Assembly: GCA_038396605.1 (NCBI GenBank)
Contig: CP121690.1
Location: 1,520,500 to 1,584,499 of the forward strand
Direction: 5' to 3'
Length of the DNA stretch: 64,000 nt
From: Eubacteriales bacterium mix99
GTDB lineage: Bacteria > Bacillota > Clostridia > Caldicoprobacterales > DTU083
Shown here piece after piece: positions 8,842 through 19,424 of this stretch (positions within the stretch are counted from its first letter, which is position 1; every line of letters starts with the position of its first letter). Under the pieces are notes generated by a model. The model was given only the letters and a program-made list of their open reading frames with translations. It made no database searches and had not been told where the DNA came from. Made by a program: the position numbers and the translations under genes.

Positions 8842-9788
8842 CTGGCCTCCTTTGCATCTTCACCGGTTAACCTGATAAAAACATCTTCCAGAGTGGGCTG
8901 CATTATTTCGATACCCAGAAAAGGAATATCATGCTCCAACAGCCACCGGTTTGCTTTTTCCAAATCGGCATGGCCGTTTTTTAGGCCGGTGATAATTTTA
9001 TCATGGCGCAAGTCCGATTCTTTCAATTCAATCACGCTTTTTAACGGCTCAAAACAGTTTTTAGCTTCTTCTTTCGATGGAAAGTTAATTTTCAGCATAT
9101 CCTGACGCAAGTATTCCCGGAGAGCATTCGGGGAACCCTGAATTACCTCTTTCCCGTTTTTCATGATGCAGATGGTATCGCTTAGCTGATCGGCTTCTTC
9201 CAGATAGTGAGTTGTTAAAAAAATCGTAGTGCCAAAATCGTTTCTGATTTTCTTTAACATATCCCACATTGCCATGCGGGATTGAATATCCATACCGACG
9301 GTTGGTTCGTCCAAAAACAGAACTTGGGGCTTTGACATCATATTAAGCGCAATATCTAGCCGCCGCTTTACCCCGCCGGAATAAGACGAAACCGGATATT
9401 TCAAATATCGTTCCAAACCAAAACAGGAAATTAACGATTTCATGCGTTTTTGTGCTTCCGGCTTCGGCACCCGATAAAGCCTGCTTTGAAACATCATGTT
9501 TTCCGTAAGAGACAGGTGTGAATCAATGGAAGTGCGCTGCGCTACACAGGAAATTTCCGTGCGGATTGCAGCCGCCTCATGGGCCGCGTCTTTTCCAAAT
9601 AGAATCACGCTGCCGGACGTAGGGCGTAGGAAGGTGGTTAACACGTTGATAAGGGTCGATTTTCCCGCGCCGTTTGGCCCCAGTAGAGAGAAAATCTCAC
9701 CTTCGTTTACCGTCAGAGTAAGACCATCCAGCGCCTGTACCCCATTCCTATATTTTTTCACTAAATTCTTGACACTGATAGCGGTCAT
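8838..9788 (-). CDS. ABC transporter ATP-binding protein (DrrA-like)
   Basis: This 316-residue ATPase powers the permease encoded next. Visible motifs are Walker A GPNGAGKST (37-45), the signature SYSGGVKRRLDIA, Walker B VLFLDEPTVGMD and the switch histidine in TTHYLEEAD. The C-terminal extension of about 90 residues (EYLRQDMLKINF...GIEIMQPTLEDVFIRLTGE) is typical of drug-export ATPases of the DrrA/CcmA group. It follows the GyrI-like gene by one base and overlaps the permease gene, so the cassette is one operon read right to left. Confidence 0.9.
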   Translation of the reverse strand: MTAISVKNLVKKYRNGVQALDGLTLTVNEGEIFSLLGPNGAGKSTLINVLTTFLRPTSGSVILFGKDAAHEAAAIRTEISCVAQRTSIDSHLSLTENMMFQSRLYRVPKPEAQKRMKSLISCFGLERYLKYPVSSYSGGVKRRLDIALNMMSKPQVLFLDEPTVGMDIQSRMAMWDMLKKIRNDFGTTIFLTTHYLEEADQLSDTICIMKNGKEVIQGSPNALREYLRQDMLKINFPSKEEAKNCFEPLKSVIELKESDLRHDKIITGLKNGHADLEKANRWLLEHDIPFLGIEIMQPTLEDVFIRLTGEDAKEAS

Positions 9789-9789
9789 C

Positions 9790-10245
9790 TTAATCCTCCC
9801 TGATAGGGAACTGAATTTCTGTAATGTATTTACTCGGGTTCCCTTTCAAAAACATTCCGGGGCCTTTGACGTAAACCTCACGGAACGGCGGCTGTAATTG
9901 TAGCTTATGATCTGCGGCGTATCGGCTGATTGCTTCATAAGCATGTGGTAGGGTTTCATACGGGCCGGTATGCGTCGTACATACCGCCTTGACAGAAGGT
10001 ACTTCTTTTATTTCAATTCCATTGCCGATGGGAGTTTCCTCAGTTGGTACGCATAAATCCATTTCGCCCATTTTCGTTTCCGGGTTCATCACATAGTAGC
10101 AGAAAAACGGTGCACCGTTTGACCTTCCTTGAATCGACTTAAAAACATTAGGAAAAAATTTATTTGCTTCGGCTGCAATTCCTTTGTAGTGCATGAACGC
10201 AACACGAACCGGTTCAATATTTCTGATTTCAATCTGATAATCCAC
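9790..10245 (-). CDS. GyrI-like/effector-binding domain protein
   Basis: The 151-residue protein is a stand-alone GyrI-like small-molecule-binding domain (two beta-strand/helix repeats): it opens with [18 protein letters not shown] and ends with the typical [27 protein letters not shown]. Such domains bind drugs or cationic compounds, either fused to AraC/MerR regulators or alone as sequestering factors. The gene lies four bases after the AraC gene, which carries a related domain, and directly before the exporter genes, so it may hold or present the exporter's substrate. Confidence 0.8.
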   Translation of the reverse strand: MDYQIEIRNIEPVRVAFMHYKGIAAEANKFFPNVFKSIQGRSNGAPFFCYYVMNPETKMGEMDLCVPTEETPIGNGIEIKEVPSVKAVCTTHTGPYETLPHAYEAISRYAADHKLQLQPPFREVYVKGPGMFLKGNPSKYITEIQFPIRED

Positions 10246-10249
10246 TTTC

Positions 10250-11116
10250 TCAATTCTCCTTTTCTTTTTTTACCGCAATCCAAACTTCGGAGTGCCCCGC
10301 CCTCGGGCTTTCCTCGCTGATCGGATAAACTTCAATATCCGGCAGTTCTGCGTAAGTATAGCCTGAGAATGGAAGCCACTCTGTAAGAAAGCGTCTGAAA
10401 ATACTTTGAATGGATTCTTTGAAATACCCGTCGCTCTCAAAAATCACCCATGTCGCCGCTGGAATTTCATACTCAAACATATCTTTTGGCACAGGCTTAT
10501 CGGTTGCCGCCGCTATGTAATAATAAATTTCGTCGGGGCTTTGACATGCGGTAATTCCCAGTACACCTTTCGGGGACTGATTCGATAGATGGCAGATTTC
10601 AGGAAACTTGCTGCTCTTTAATGCCTTTTCCCAGAAAGGCGGGACGTTCTTTTTGTTTTCTTCCATATCCAACGTTAGAGGAATACGGATGCCTACAATG
10701 CGCATGGCTCTTTTCTCTTCGACCCGATAGGGCATAACATTACCTCCCGTAATTTTGACTGAAAACCGAATAGGCGGGTACGCATTCAATACGCTTCCCT
10801 GCGCTTTTGCAGAGATTGGGGAAATTCCATGTACACTCTGAAATGCCCGGTTGAAGGATGTGGGGGAAGTATAGCCATATTTGAGTGCCACATCAAGGAC
10901 TTTACTGTCTGTCGTTTGCAATTCAAATGCCGCCTGCGTCATTCTCCGACGCCGGATATATTCAGATAACGGAATACCAGCCACATAGGAAAACATCCGC
11001 TGAAAATAGTAGGTGGAGCAACATGCAATTTTAGCAGCTTCTTCATAAGAAATCTCACCAGCTAAGTTCCTTTCGATGTATTCAATGGCCTTGCTCAGAT
11101 TCTTCAGCCATTCCAT
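10250..11116 (-). CDS. AraC-family regulator with effector-binding domain
   Basis: In this 288-residue regulator the DNA-binding domain comes first: two AraC helix-turn-helix units span about residues 8-105 ([50 protein letters not shown]). A GyrI-like ligand domain follows at about 125-285 and ends [12 protein letters not shown]. This is the Rob/SoxS-with-ligand-domain layout known from BltR/Rob-type drug responders. It heads the operon leading to the GyrI-like protein and ABC exporter, and most likely activates it when it binds a compound. The region 11117-11285 upstream should contain its promoter. Confidence 0.85.
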   Translation of the reverse strand: MEWLKNLSKAIEYIERNLAGEISYEEAAKIACCSTYYFQRMFSYVAGIPLSEYIRRRRMTQAAFELQTTDSKVLDVALKYGYTSPTSFNRAFQSVHGISPISAKAQGSVLNAYPPIRFSVKITGGNVMPYRVEEKRAMRIVGIRIPLTLDMEENKKNVPPFWEKALKSSKFPEICHLSNQSPKGVLGITACQSPDEIYYYIAAATDKPVPKDMFEYEIPAATWVIFESDGYFKESIQSIFRRFLTEWLPFSGYTYAELPDIEVYPISEESPRAGHSEVWIAVKKEKEN

Positions 11117-11285
11117 TTCTTCACCTTCCTGCGATAATCATACAGCATTAAAAAATCTTAATCCTCGCTTTTGATGTCCTGTTTTGTAAACTCCACTTTA
11201 GCGCATTAAAATTTTTATATCAAGTCAATCGATTCCATAAAGTCATTTTGAAAGTTCAGTTGATTACATTTCTGTCTGTAGAATA

Positions 11286-12827
11286 TTATGGGCAGCCGGC
11301 ACTTTGCGAACCAGTATGTGAAATCCTTTTTCGACTTTTAGTTGAAGCCATAGTTGCTGGAACCTTTAACTCCGTTTTCGGTAGATTGCTGGCTGGAATA
11401 AACACACCCTTTGCCATGTCCTCAGTACGCAAGGCAGCTTTTCTGGCCTCAATCTCGGCCTTTTTTGCCGTCTTGATTTTATCCTCATATCGCTTTTGTG
11501 CTCCATTGGCCTTGCGGCGCAAATAATTCTGGTGTAGCCTGTCCCGGCGTTCCTCATCCTTGCGCAGTGAATCCTGTTCCTCAGGGGTGAGGCGGACTTC
11601 CCCGAAGTGGGGCGGTACATATTTCCCTACAAAATTAAAATAGATTTCTACTTCCTGCGTAGTGTCCTGACAGCCCTTGCGGTCCCGCTCATGAACAACG
11701 ATTTTTTCCACAAACTCATTAAGCATGGTGGTAGTCAGGGTATCGAAACTCTCGTATTTGTCGATCAGGGCAATAAATTTTTCTGCGGATTGCTGTTTGT
11801 GCTCATAAACGGCAACGGTCTGTTCCAGTTCTTCAATCTCACTGGAAAGCTCGTCCTGCTCGTCGGCGTACCGGGCGTCAAGGGTGGCGAAACGCGCTTC
11901 CGGCAGCTTGCCGAGAACCTTATCCTCATAGATTTGGCATAACAGCTTTTCCAGCTCTCCAGACCGCCTTTTTGCTTCTGCCAGCCGTTTCTTTTTCCGC
12001 GCAATGCCGCTGGACTGCTGAGTAACCTGTGCTTCCCGCACCGTCTGGATAAACTCGGCGCAGTCATTCTTGGAATACGCCGCGATAGCCCGGAGCGTAT
12101 CGGCAATCAGGGTCATGATCACGTCGGCGTTGATGCGGTGCTGGGTGGAGCAAAGCGTCCCGACAGGGACCTTGCTGTATTGGGAACAGGTATACTGAGG
12201 GATGCGCTTTCCGTTGTTGGTGCGGTGGACGTACATTTTGCCGCCGCAGTCGGCGCAGTACATGAGGCCGGTCAGGGGATGGGTTTTCCCCCAGCCATCC
12301 GGGTAGCGTCGAACGTTGCCCCGGATGCGCTGCACGTTGTCGAAGGTTGCCTGGTCGATGATGGCCTCATGGGTGTTTTCAAAAATTGTCCATTCACTTT
12401 CATTGACATAGTGACTTTTCTTGTCTTTGAAATGCTTGCGGGTTTTGAAATTGACCGTGTGATCGAGATATTCCCGTTTCTTGAGGATGTTAACGATAGT
12501 GGATGAACCCCAGCCGTAAATATCCTTGAATGTCTTATTTTTATTCACACCCTCGCCGTGCCACGCCAAATGAGCGGAAGGAATTTCCACCTTGTCGGCG
12601 GTCAACTGTTGGGCGATCTGGTACGGGCCGTGGCCGTCCATCGTCATAGTAAAAATATGGTGCACCACAGCGGCGGCTTCCTCGTCCACAATCCACCTCT
12701 CCCGCTTTTCATCCCATAAGTACCCGTAAATGACCGTTCCGGTCAGATGCTTGCCGGTCATGCCCTTGGCCTTGAAAACTGATTTGATTTTCCGGCTGGT
12801 ATCCCTGACAAAAAATTCGTTGAACAT
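11286..12827 (-). pseudogene. Large serine recombinase (TnpX-like) lacking the catalytic domain
   Basis: The 513-residue frame matches the middle and end of large serine recombinases: the FVRDTSRKIKSVFKAKGMTGKHLTG linker, the recombinase domain (GYLWDEKRERWIVDEEAAAVV...), the zinc ribbon MYCADCGGKMYV...YTCSQYSK, a coiled coil, and the C-terminal DUF4368-like region. The first 120-140 residues, which carry the active serine (usually in a Y-x-R-x-S motif), are absent. Upstream of 12827 the sequence turns directly into the parA leader. It can therefore bind DNA at best. It may once have been the element's integrase, broken by recombination at this junction. Confidence 0.75.
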
Positions 12828-12963
12828 GCGTTATTCGGGAAGGTGAAAACGAAAAAGCAAAAACTCAGTATTCATGCGGGTTTGCGGCGAAGTGGCTCTC
12901 GGCCAAACCCTCTCTTAAACCTAAAAAAACCGGCTGAATGACGAATTGCATATCATTTTAGGA

Positions 12964-12989
12964 CGTTCCTGTTATGGAACGCCCTTTTT
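12964..12989 (+). terminator. Short hairpin with T-run in the parA leader
   Basis: CGTTCC and GGAACG flank a six-base loop and are followed by five T, just before the parA ribosome site. The stem is short, so this could be a terminator, an attenuator or chance. A similar GTTCC/GGAGC plus T-run arrangement precedes the gene at 14790. Confidence 0.4.
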
Positions 12990-13016
12990 CTATTTCAGCG
13001 GGAGGTGAAAAGTCAA

Positions 13017-13835
<819 letters not shown>

Positions 13836-14789
13836 TATTTTCTCCACGGAGGAAACCCGCAAGGATGAAAAACGGGAAAAAGTCACAGATATGCCGTTTT
13901 CGGAGCTGCACCCGTTTCCCGACCATCCGTTTCAGGTACGGGACGATGATTCTATGAAAGAAACCGTGGAGAGCATCAAGGAATACGGCGTGCTGGTTCC
14001 CGCCATTGTCCGTCCCCGCGCGGAGGGCGGCTATGAGCTGATTTCCGGCCACCGGCGCAAACACGCCTGCGAGTTGGCAGGGCTTCTCACCATGCCGGTG
14101 ATCGTCCGCGATCTGGACGATGACGCCGCGACCATTATCATGGTTGACAGCAACATCCAGCGTGAAAACATCCTGCCGAGTGAACGGGCCAAGGCGTACA
14201 AAATGAAGCTGGATGCCATAAAGCGGCAGGCTGGCCGACCATCGAAAGAAAATGCGCCGCAAGTTGCGGCTAATTTCCGAAGTGATGATGAAGTAGCGAA
14301 AGGAGCCAATATCAGCGGTGATACTGTGCGCCGGTATATCCGGCTAAACGAGCTGACACCGCAGCTTCAGCAGATGGTGGACGATAAGAAAATCGCCATG
14401 ACCCCTGCCGTGGAACTGTCGTACCTCAAGCCGGAGGAACAGACGCTTTTACTCGATACCATCGAAAGCGAACAGGCCACCCCCTCGCTCTCACAGGCCC
14501 AGCGGCTGAAAAAATTCAGCGCGGAGGGCCATTTGAACGAGGACAGTATGCTTGCCATTATGTCGGAGGAAAAGAAACCGGAGAAAAACGACCTGACCAT
14601 TAAGGCGGATAAGCTCCAGAAATATTTTCCCAAGTCGTATACCCCGCAGCAGATGGAACAGGTCATCATACGGCTGCTGGACGGATGGCAGAAAAAGCGG
14701 CAGCGGGATCAGGAAAGGTAAAATAACCGTCGTTTCAGACGTTCCGAAAGGAGCGCCTTTTTTCATGTCTTGATTAAGGAGGAAACCGC

Positions 14790-15377
14790 ATGACAACTGA
14801 AAAAATCAATGAGAGCAAACGCGGGAAGGAGGATAAAAAGAAAAAACGCAAATGGCCGTACATTCTTGCGATTCTTCTGCTGTTGCTGCTTCTCCTGCTC
14901 CTTTTGCTGCGGAGCTGCGGAAATCAGCATCCATCCCCGAACCCGCCGCCGTCCAGCTCCGTTCCCTCGTCGTCCGCTCCGTCGCTGGACGATACTGGCA
15001 GTGCGGAGCCGGGAAGCAGCAGCACCCCGTCGCGGCAGGAAATCCTGTCCCGGCTTCAAAAGCAGGAAGTCACCGTCACCGACAAGGTGAGCGCGCAGGC
15101 GTCCTTTTCCAACGGGGCCAAAGACAGCACCGGCACATGGGAAGTGGAAAACCCGTCCTCCAACACCGTCATTATGCAGTGTGAAATTGTGCTGAACGGC
15201 GAAACCATAGCGAAATCCGCGCCAATCTATCCGGGACAACACATCGACGGCCTTACTCTTTCCCGCCAGGTTGCACCCGGGAATTACAGCGTGACCGCAG
15301 TAATCAAGTATTATAACAAAACAACCAAAGCGTATCTCGGCATGGCCGACTACAAAATCCGTCTTTCCGTTTCGTAA
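14790..15377 (+). CDS. Single-pass membrane protein with extracellular domain
   Basis: The 195-residue protein has a charged cytoplasmic N-terminus rich in lysine (residues 1-22), one leucine-rich transmembrane segment (about 24-40), a Ser/Pro-rich spacer and a beta-rich outer domain (TGTWEVENPSSNTVIMQCEI...NYSVTAVIKYYNK). The outer domain resembles the small Ig-like domains of Firmicutes membrane proteins. No enzyme motif is seen. It begins a three-gene block of exported proteins between parB and rep, in the same direction and with short gaps, so it probably acts with the two surface proteins that follow. Confidence 0.6.
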   Translation: MTTEKINESKRGKEDKKKKRKWPYILAILLLLLLLLLLLLRSCGNQHPSPNPPPSSSVPSSSAPSLDDTGSAEPGSSSTPSRQEILSRLQKQEVTVTDKVSAQASFSNGAKDSTGTWEVENPSSNTVIMQCEIVLNGETIAKSAPIYPGQHIDGLTLSRQVAPGNYSVTAVIKYYNKTTKAYLGMADYKIRLSVS

Positions 15378-15424
15378 TCAGCCGGACGGTCCGGTTGATA
15401 TAAAAATTTATAGGAGGCTTCTCA

Positions 15425-16015
15425 ATGAAAAGCAAACTCAGAAAGGTTCTCGCGGGCATTATCACTTTTGCCGTGCTCGGCGTCACGGCGGCAGTCCCGG
15501 CGTTTGCCGCCGACAAGACCGACACCGGCACGGGCAGCGTCACGGGGAACGTGACAATCAACGGCTCCATTTCGCCGCTGACCATTTCCGTCACCCATCC
15601 GATCAACGTGGCCTACGCCATCAGCCCGGACGCCGAAACCTTCACCGCGCCCGACATCACAGTAACCAACAACACCAAAGTCGCGGTGATCGCCACGGTG
15701 GAATCCTTGAAAGCCGCTTCGGGCGGCTCGCTTACCTTCACCGACGTCGATCCGTCCGCAAAAGCGTGGCGTTCTCTCAACCTCGCGGATTCCAAAAAGT
15801 ACATCGCGCTCGGTATTGCGGCAAAAGGCAATTCCGGCTGGAACAGTGGCTACAGCGCTTCCACCCATTGGGCGGTGAACGATTCGCCGTTGCAGGTTGG
15901 GACGCTGAATCCGAGCACTTCCGGTGCGCTGTCCCTGACGGCGGACTACGGCCTCGCGTTCGACGGGGCGTACACGGCCAACCATCAGCTTGTTTTCCAG
16001 TTCCAGCTTGCATAA
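15425..16015 (+). CDS. Secreted surface protein with WxL-like beta domain
   Basis: The 196-residue protein has a clear signal peptide (MKSKLRKVLAGIITFAVLG, cleavage after AFA) and a beta-sandwich domain: ISVTHPINVAYAIS, FTAPDITVTNNTKVAVIATVESL, then SLTADYGLAFDG...HQLVFQFQLA. The domain is homologous to the C-terminal 150 residues of the next protein. It resembles the spacing of WxL-type wall-binding domains, though no W-x-L is present. There is no LPxTG motif. A ribosome site AGGAGG precedes the ATG. It is likely an exported partner subunit of the larger surface protein. Confidence 0.6.
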   Translation: MKSKLRKVLAGIITFAVLGVTAAVPAFAADKTDTGTGSVTGNVTINGSISPLTISVTHPINVAYAISPDAETFTAPDITVTNNTKVAVIATVESLKAASGGSLTFTDVDPSAKAWRSLNLADSKKYIALGIAAKGNSGWNSGYSASTHWAVNDSPLQVGTLNPSTSGALSLTADYGLAFDGAYTANHQLVFQFQLA

Positions 16016-16032
16016 AAACAAAAGCGCGGGAA

Positions 16033-16055
16033 TTGGCCGGGATTTTCCCGGCCAA
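16033..16055 (+). promoter_or_regulatory. Strong intercistronic hairpin
   Basis: TTGGCCGGGA and TCCCGGCCAA form a perfect 10-bp stem around a 3-base loop between two surface-protein genes. There is no T-run, so it is more likely an mRNA-stabilising or processing structure that sets different levels of the two products than a terminator. Confidence 0.5.
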
Positions 16056-16082
16056 CCTTCCACGCCGAAAGGAGGCTTCTAT

Positions 16083-17945
16083 TTGAGGCAATCATTCAGG
16101 CGGCTGTTTCTCGTGCCTTTGCTTGCCGCCGGTTTTCTTTTGTCCGGTTTTTCTTCCAGCGTCACGGCCTCCGCCGCGTCGGTTTTGACACTGACCGCGA
16201 CGCCGAACCCGTCCGGGAATTATGTGGCGCTGAACTGGACGAACGGCGACAAAAGCCAGCCGTACAGCTATATGCTCTATTCCAAATCCGCGCATGAATC
16301 AACCTTTCAGAGCATCCCCGCCAAAGACCGCGCGAAGGTGCTGAACATCTATCCCATTGTTGCGCCGACCGTTTCTTTTACGACGTGGCAGGGCAAGAGC
16401 TACACCCTGCCGAAGTCGGCTTCCCTGAAAATGTGGATGGAAACGCCGAATGAGTACGATTCCAAGGGCTACGGCAAGGGCCTTATCTCCGTGGATACCG
16501 TATCGATTTCCGATTTCAACGCGAACCCGGACGCTTACCTGAAAAATGCGGACGGCACCTATAAATACGACGTGCTGTATTTCGGCGCGTGGGACGCTTT
16601 CGCAAGTCAGGATTTATCCGCTGCGGCAGAGAGTAAAACCGACGCCTTTATCAAGACCGGGCGCGGCGTCCTGTTCGGGCATGACACGATGGTAGATAAC
16701 GATCGAATTTCCATGCCGAATTTTTTCAAGCTTGCCCACTACTGCAATATTCAGACCATCCCAAAATACACGATACTCGGTGGCACACAGATCAAGGTTT
16801 CCAAAAAGGGCCTGCTCACCAACTACCCGTGGAAAATCGGGGACATGGGCACGGTTCTGAATGTTCCGATGTCCCATTCCAATCAGCTTGCTTTCGGGGA
16901 CGTGTGGATGACGTATCAGCCACCCTACACCTATAGCGGCAGCGCGAAGGCAACCGGCTCCGGCGGACAGGGCACCAACACCTTTTATCTGACAAGCTGG
17001 TCGAACTGTGCCATGATTCAGACCGGCCATTCCAATGGGGAAGCCACGCCGGACGAACAGCGCGTTACGGCAAACACCCTGTTTTATCTTGCTCAGATTA
17101 CGACCGACACAAGCTGGAACGACCACAAGGGGCAGGATTTGGACGTTCCGGACAAACCGGTCATTTCAAGCGTCACGCACAATTCCGACCGGACGCAGTA
17201 TACCGTCAATTATTCTTCTCAAGACAACGCCACAGGCTATCAGTATTATGTGCAGGCTACCGGACAGAACGACGGCGCGAAATATGATTCCCCGGTCATT
17301 TCCACTTCTTTGGGAACTGGGATGAAAGGCTACTCCATCGTGGTGGACGATAAAACGGATACCACCCCGGATGGAAACATTACGACCACCTCGGACAGCT
17401 ACACTTTTTCCCGCCCGTCCGGCAGCAGCTTTTACATCCATATCGCCGCCGTGGACAATGCCGGAAATGTTTCATCCGTTACCCATTATCCCGTGGACGA
17501 ACTGGTGTCCGTTACACACCCGGTCAGCATCAGCTACGCCATTGATCCGAACAGCAGTACGCCGTTCACCGCGCCGGACATTCCGATTACCAACCATTCC
17601 ACCTTTCCCGTCCGGGTTTCCATCGCGGGGCTGAAAGCGACATCGAAAATCAGCGACGCCGTCCCCACGTCCTATTCGGACTGGAACAGTCTGACGACGG
17701 CGCAAACCGGAAGCGGAATCGCACTCGGCGTGGGGATCGGCAAAACAGCCGGTTCCGGCTGGACGAAGGTTGACCGGGACACTCCCATTTATAGGGACGA
17801 CCTCGCGTCGGAAGTGTCGTTGGGAACACTCGGCGCAAATGGAGCATCGGGGAATCTGGCGCTTACCGCTAAATTCGGTTTAGCCTGGGCGAACGCGCGA
17901 ACCGTTTCCCATGAGCTGATCCTAAATTTTCAGATTGGCAATTAG
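16083..17945 (+). CDS. Large secreted surface protein (DUF5057-like, WxL-like C-terminus)
   Basis: The 620-residue protein starts at a TTG behind AAAGGAGG (16069-16076). A signal peptide covers about residues 1-33. The middle part includes KVLNIYPIVAPTVSF, YDVLYFGAWDAF and TGRGVLFGHDTMV, which recalls DUF5057 surface proteins with a glutamine-amidotransferase-like fold. Fibronectin-like segments follow, and the final 150 residues (VSVTHPVSISYAIDPNSSTPF... to ELILNFQIGN) repeat the domain of the preceding protein. No sortase motif is present. I infer an adhesin-like or mating-contact role; the function is not known. Confidence 0.6.
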   Translation: MRQSFRRLFLVPLLAAGFLLSGFSSSVTASAASVLTLTATPNPSGNYVALNWTNGDKSQPYSYMLYSKSAHESTFQSIPAKDRAKVLNIYPIVAPTVSFTTWQGKSYTLPKSASLKMWMETPNEYDSKGYGKGLISVDTVSISDFNANPDAYLKNADGTYKYDVLYFGAWDAFASQDLSAAAESKTDAFIKTGRGVLFGHDTMVDNDRISMPNFFKLAHYCNIQTIPKYTILGGTQIKVSKKGLLTNYPWKIGDMGTVLNVPMSHSNQLAFGDVWMTYQPPYTYSGSAKATGSGGQGTNTFYLTSWSNCAMIQTGHSNGEATPDEQRVTANTLFYLAQITTDTSWNDHKGQDLDVPDKPVISSVTHNSDRTQYTVNYSSQDNATGYQYYVQATGQNDGAKYDSPVISTSLGTGMKGYSIVVDDKTDTTPDGNITTTSDSYTFSRPSGSSFYIHIAAVDNAGNVSSVTHYPVDELVSVTHPVSISYAIDPNSSTPFTAPDIPITNHSTFPVRVSIAGLKATSKISDAVPTSYSDWNSLTTAQTGSGIALGVGIGKTAGSGWTKVDRDTPIYRDDLASEVSLGTLGANGASGNLALTAKFGLAWANARTVSHELILNFQIGN

Positions 17946-17969
17946 GTGGTAGAGGTAGCTCCAAATCTC

Positions 17970-18179
17970 TTATAAATCAGAAGCATGTTGTGATCTGGCG
18001 TTATAGTCATCAATGCGACCATAAATTACTTTGAATGCATTGGCATAGCCGTCAGAATTCGTTTTAGAACTAATTGATGATGGGTGAAAAGCATTACCGG
18101 TATGATCGTTTTGGGCTGCAAATGCGGAGAAAACGATAGGAACACCTATCATAAGCAAAAGTGCTATTAATCTTTTCAT
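17970..18179 (-). CDS. Small exported protein
   Basis: The 69-residue frame starts MKRLIALLLMIGVPIVFSAF, a convincing signal peptide, and continues with a 45-residue polar mature part (AQNDHTGNAFHPSSISSK...). GAAGGACG lies upstream of the ATG. It is read opposite to its neighbours. I do not recognise a family. The base composition is more AT-rich than the flanking genes, suggesting a separate origin. Confidence 0.45.
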   Translation of the reverse strand: MKRLIALLLMIGVPIVFSAFAAQNDHTGNAFHPSSISSKTNSDGYANAFKVIYGRIDDYNARSQHASDL

Positions 18180-18449
18180 AATGAACACGTCCTTCGAGAC
18201 CTATTGTTTTCAAAGAGGGTCGCAAATATGTAAAAATCAAATTTTAACAATTGATACTTTTGATTTCAAATTTCTATATGTAGATCTACTAAGAGAGGTA
18301 ATGCCGAACCAAAAGGATGGCCTTGCCTCCTATTTCTGCGAAAGGGAAGATAAATATGCCTAACAATTCAGATCTGACCAAATTTCGAGAGTTGGCTCTC
18401 AGCTTCACGATTTCGAACTGAATTGTCCGTACAGAAGGGAGTGATACAA
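18180..18449. other. AT-rich spacer before the replication gene
   Basis: A 60-codon plus-strand frame (18181-18363) exists but lacks a ribosome site and family features. The stretch probably carries the promoters of the minus-strand exported protein and of the rep gene. Nothing more specific can be supported. Confidence 0.35.
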
Positions 18450-19331
18450 ATGGCGGTTTTTCGTGTGGAACGGACGCGGGATTACACGGTTATGAGCAAT
18501 CATCATCTGAAAAACAGGGCCTTGACCCTGAAAGCAAAAGGGTTGCTGTCCATGATGCTCTCCCTTCCGGACGATTGGGATTACACCACAAGGGGCCTTG
18601 CCTCTATCTGCCGCGAGGGAGTGGACGCCATCGGAAAAGCGCTCAAGGAGCTGGAAAGCGCGGGCTATATGGAGCGCCGACAGCTTCGCGGTAAAGACGG
18701 ACGCATCACGGATACCGAGTACACCATCTATGAGCAGCCGCGCAAGCCACCGGATACGCCTTTGCCGGATACGGATTCACCAGATACGGAAAAGCCGTAT
18801 CTGGATAACCCGGATATGGAAAAACCGGATACGGAAAACCCCGCGCAATTAAATACTAAGGGAACTAATATCCCTAAAAAATCAAATACGTATGGAGTAA
18901 ATACGTATCCATCCAATCCGGCAGACCGAAAGCCGGAAGCCGATGCACCGGCTGATTCGATGGATGCGGCGGATGCCTACCGCGAAATCATCAAAGAGAA
19001 TATTTCCTACGACGTCATGCGGCAGAAATGCGACCAGGAAAGGCTGGACGAAATCGTGGGCATCCTGCTCGACACCGTGTGCAGCCGAAAAAAGGAAATC
19101 CGGATCGCCGGTGAGAATATGCCCGCCGAAACGGTAAAAAGCAGGCTTTTGAAGCTCGACGACAGCCATATCGAATACGTGCTGGACTGTTTAGACAAGA
19201 ACACCACTGATATCCGCAATATCCGAAGTTACATTCTGACCGCGCTGTATCAGGCTCCGACCACCATCAGCAGCTACTACTCGGCGCTGGTCAATCACGA
19301 CATGTACGGAAGCGGCCCGCCCGGACATTAG
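18450..19331 (+). CDS. Replication initiator-like protein (HTH plus DUF6017)
   Basis: This 293-residue protein has a winged-helix N-terminal domain (YTVMSNHHLKNRALTLKAKG..., DDWDYTTRGLASICREGVDAIGKALKELESAGYM), a proline/aspartate-rich linker at about 100-150 and a C-terminal DUF6017-like helical domain (YREIIKENISYDVMRQ...NIRSYILTALYQAP). This layout, related to RepA_N and DnaD-like proteins, is found next to ParA/ParB in CTn-type elements and plasmids. The ATG at 18450 follows GAAGGGAG; an in-frame start at 18423 lacks one. The linker-coding DNA carries regular repeats that may be the replication origin. Confidence 0.75.
   Translation: MAVFRVERTRDYTVMSNHHLKNRALTLKAKGLLSMMLSLPDDWDYTTRGLASICREGVDAIGKALKELESAGYMERRQLRGKDGRITDTEYTIYEQPRKPPDTPLPDTDSPDTEKPYLDNPDMEKPDTENPAQLNTKGTNIPKKSNTYGVNTYPSNPADRKPEADAPADSMDAADAYREIIKENISYDVMRQKCDQERLDEIVGILLDTVCSRKKEIRIAGENMPAETVKSRLLKLDDSHIEYVLDCLDKNTTDIRNIRSYILTALYQAPTTISSYYSALVNHDMYGSGPPGH
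18750..18835 (+). repeat. Six iteron-like 15-bp repeats inside the rep gene
   Basis: Copies of CCGGATACGGA or close variants begin at 18750, 18765, 18780, 18795 (inverted: CCGTATCTGG), 18810 and 18825, exactly 15 bp apart. They encode the PDTxx linker of the initiator. A visibly AT-rich stretch with an AGGGA/TCCCT inverted repeat follows at about 18849-18890, and TACGTATGGA/TACGTATCCA after that. Iterons next to an AT-rich unwinding region, inside the initiator gene, is the origin layout known from RepA_N plasmids. Confidence 0.6.
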
Positions 19332-19379
19332 TCAATTCAGGAAGGAGCAATGTCACCAAGATTTGCAGTGTAAAATCAA

Positions 19380-19408
19380 AGGCCGACAGTTCTTCATTAA
19401 ACTGCCGG
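19380..19408. terminator. Imperfect hairpin between rep and arsC
   Basis: CCGACAGTT and AACTGCCGG pair with one mismatch across a short loop, between the converging rep and arsC genes. It could stop transcription from either side, but the T-run is poor. Confidence 0.35.
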
Positions 19409-19424
19409 CAGACATGCTAAGTCT

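Noticed and set aside
18181-18363. A 60-codon plus-strand frame upstream of the rep gene.
   Set aside because: No ribosome site, no recognisable features and overlap with the start of the minus-strand exported protein.
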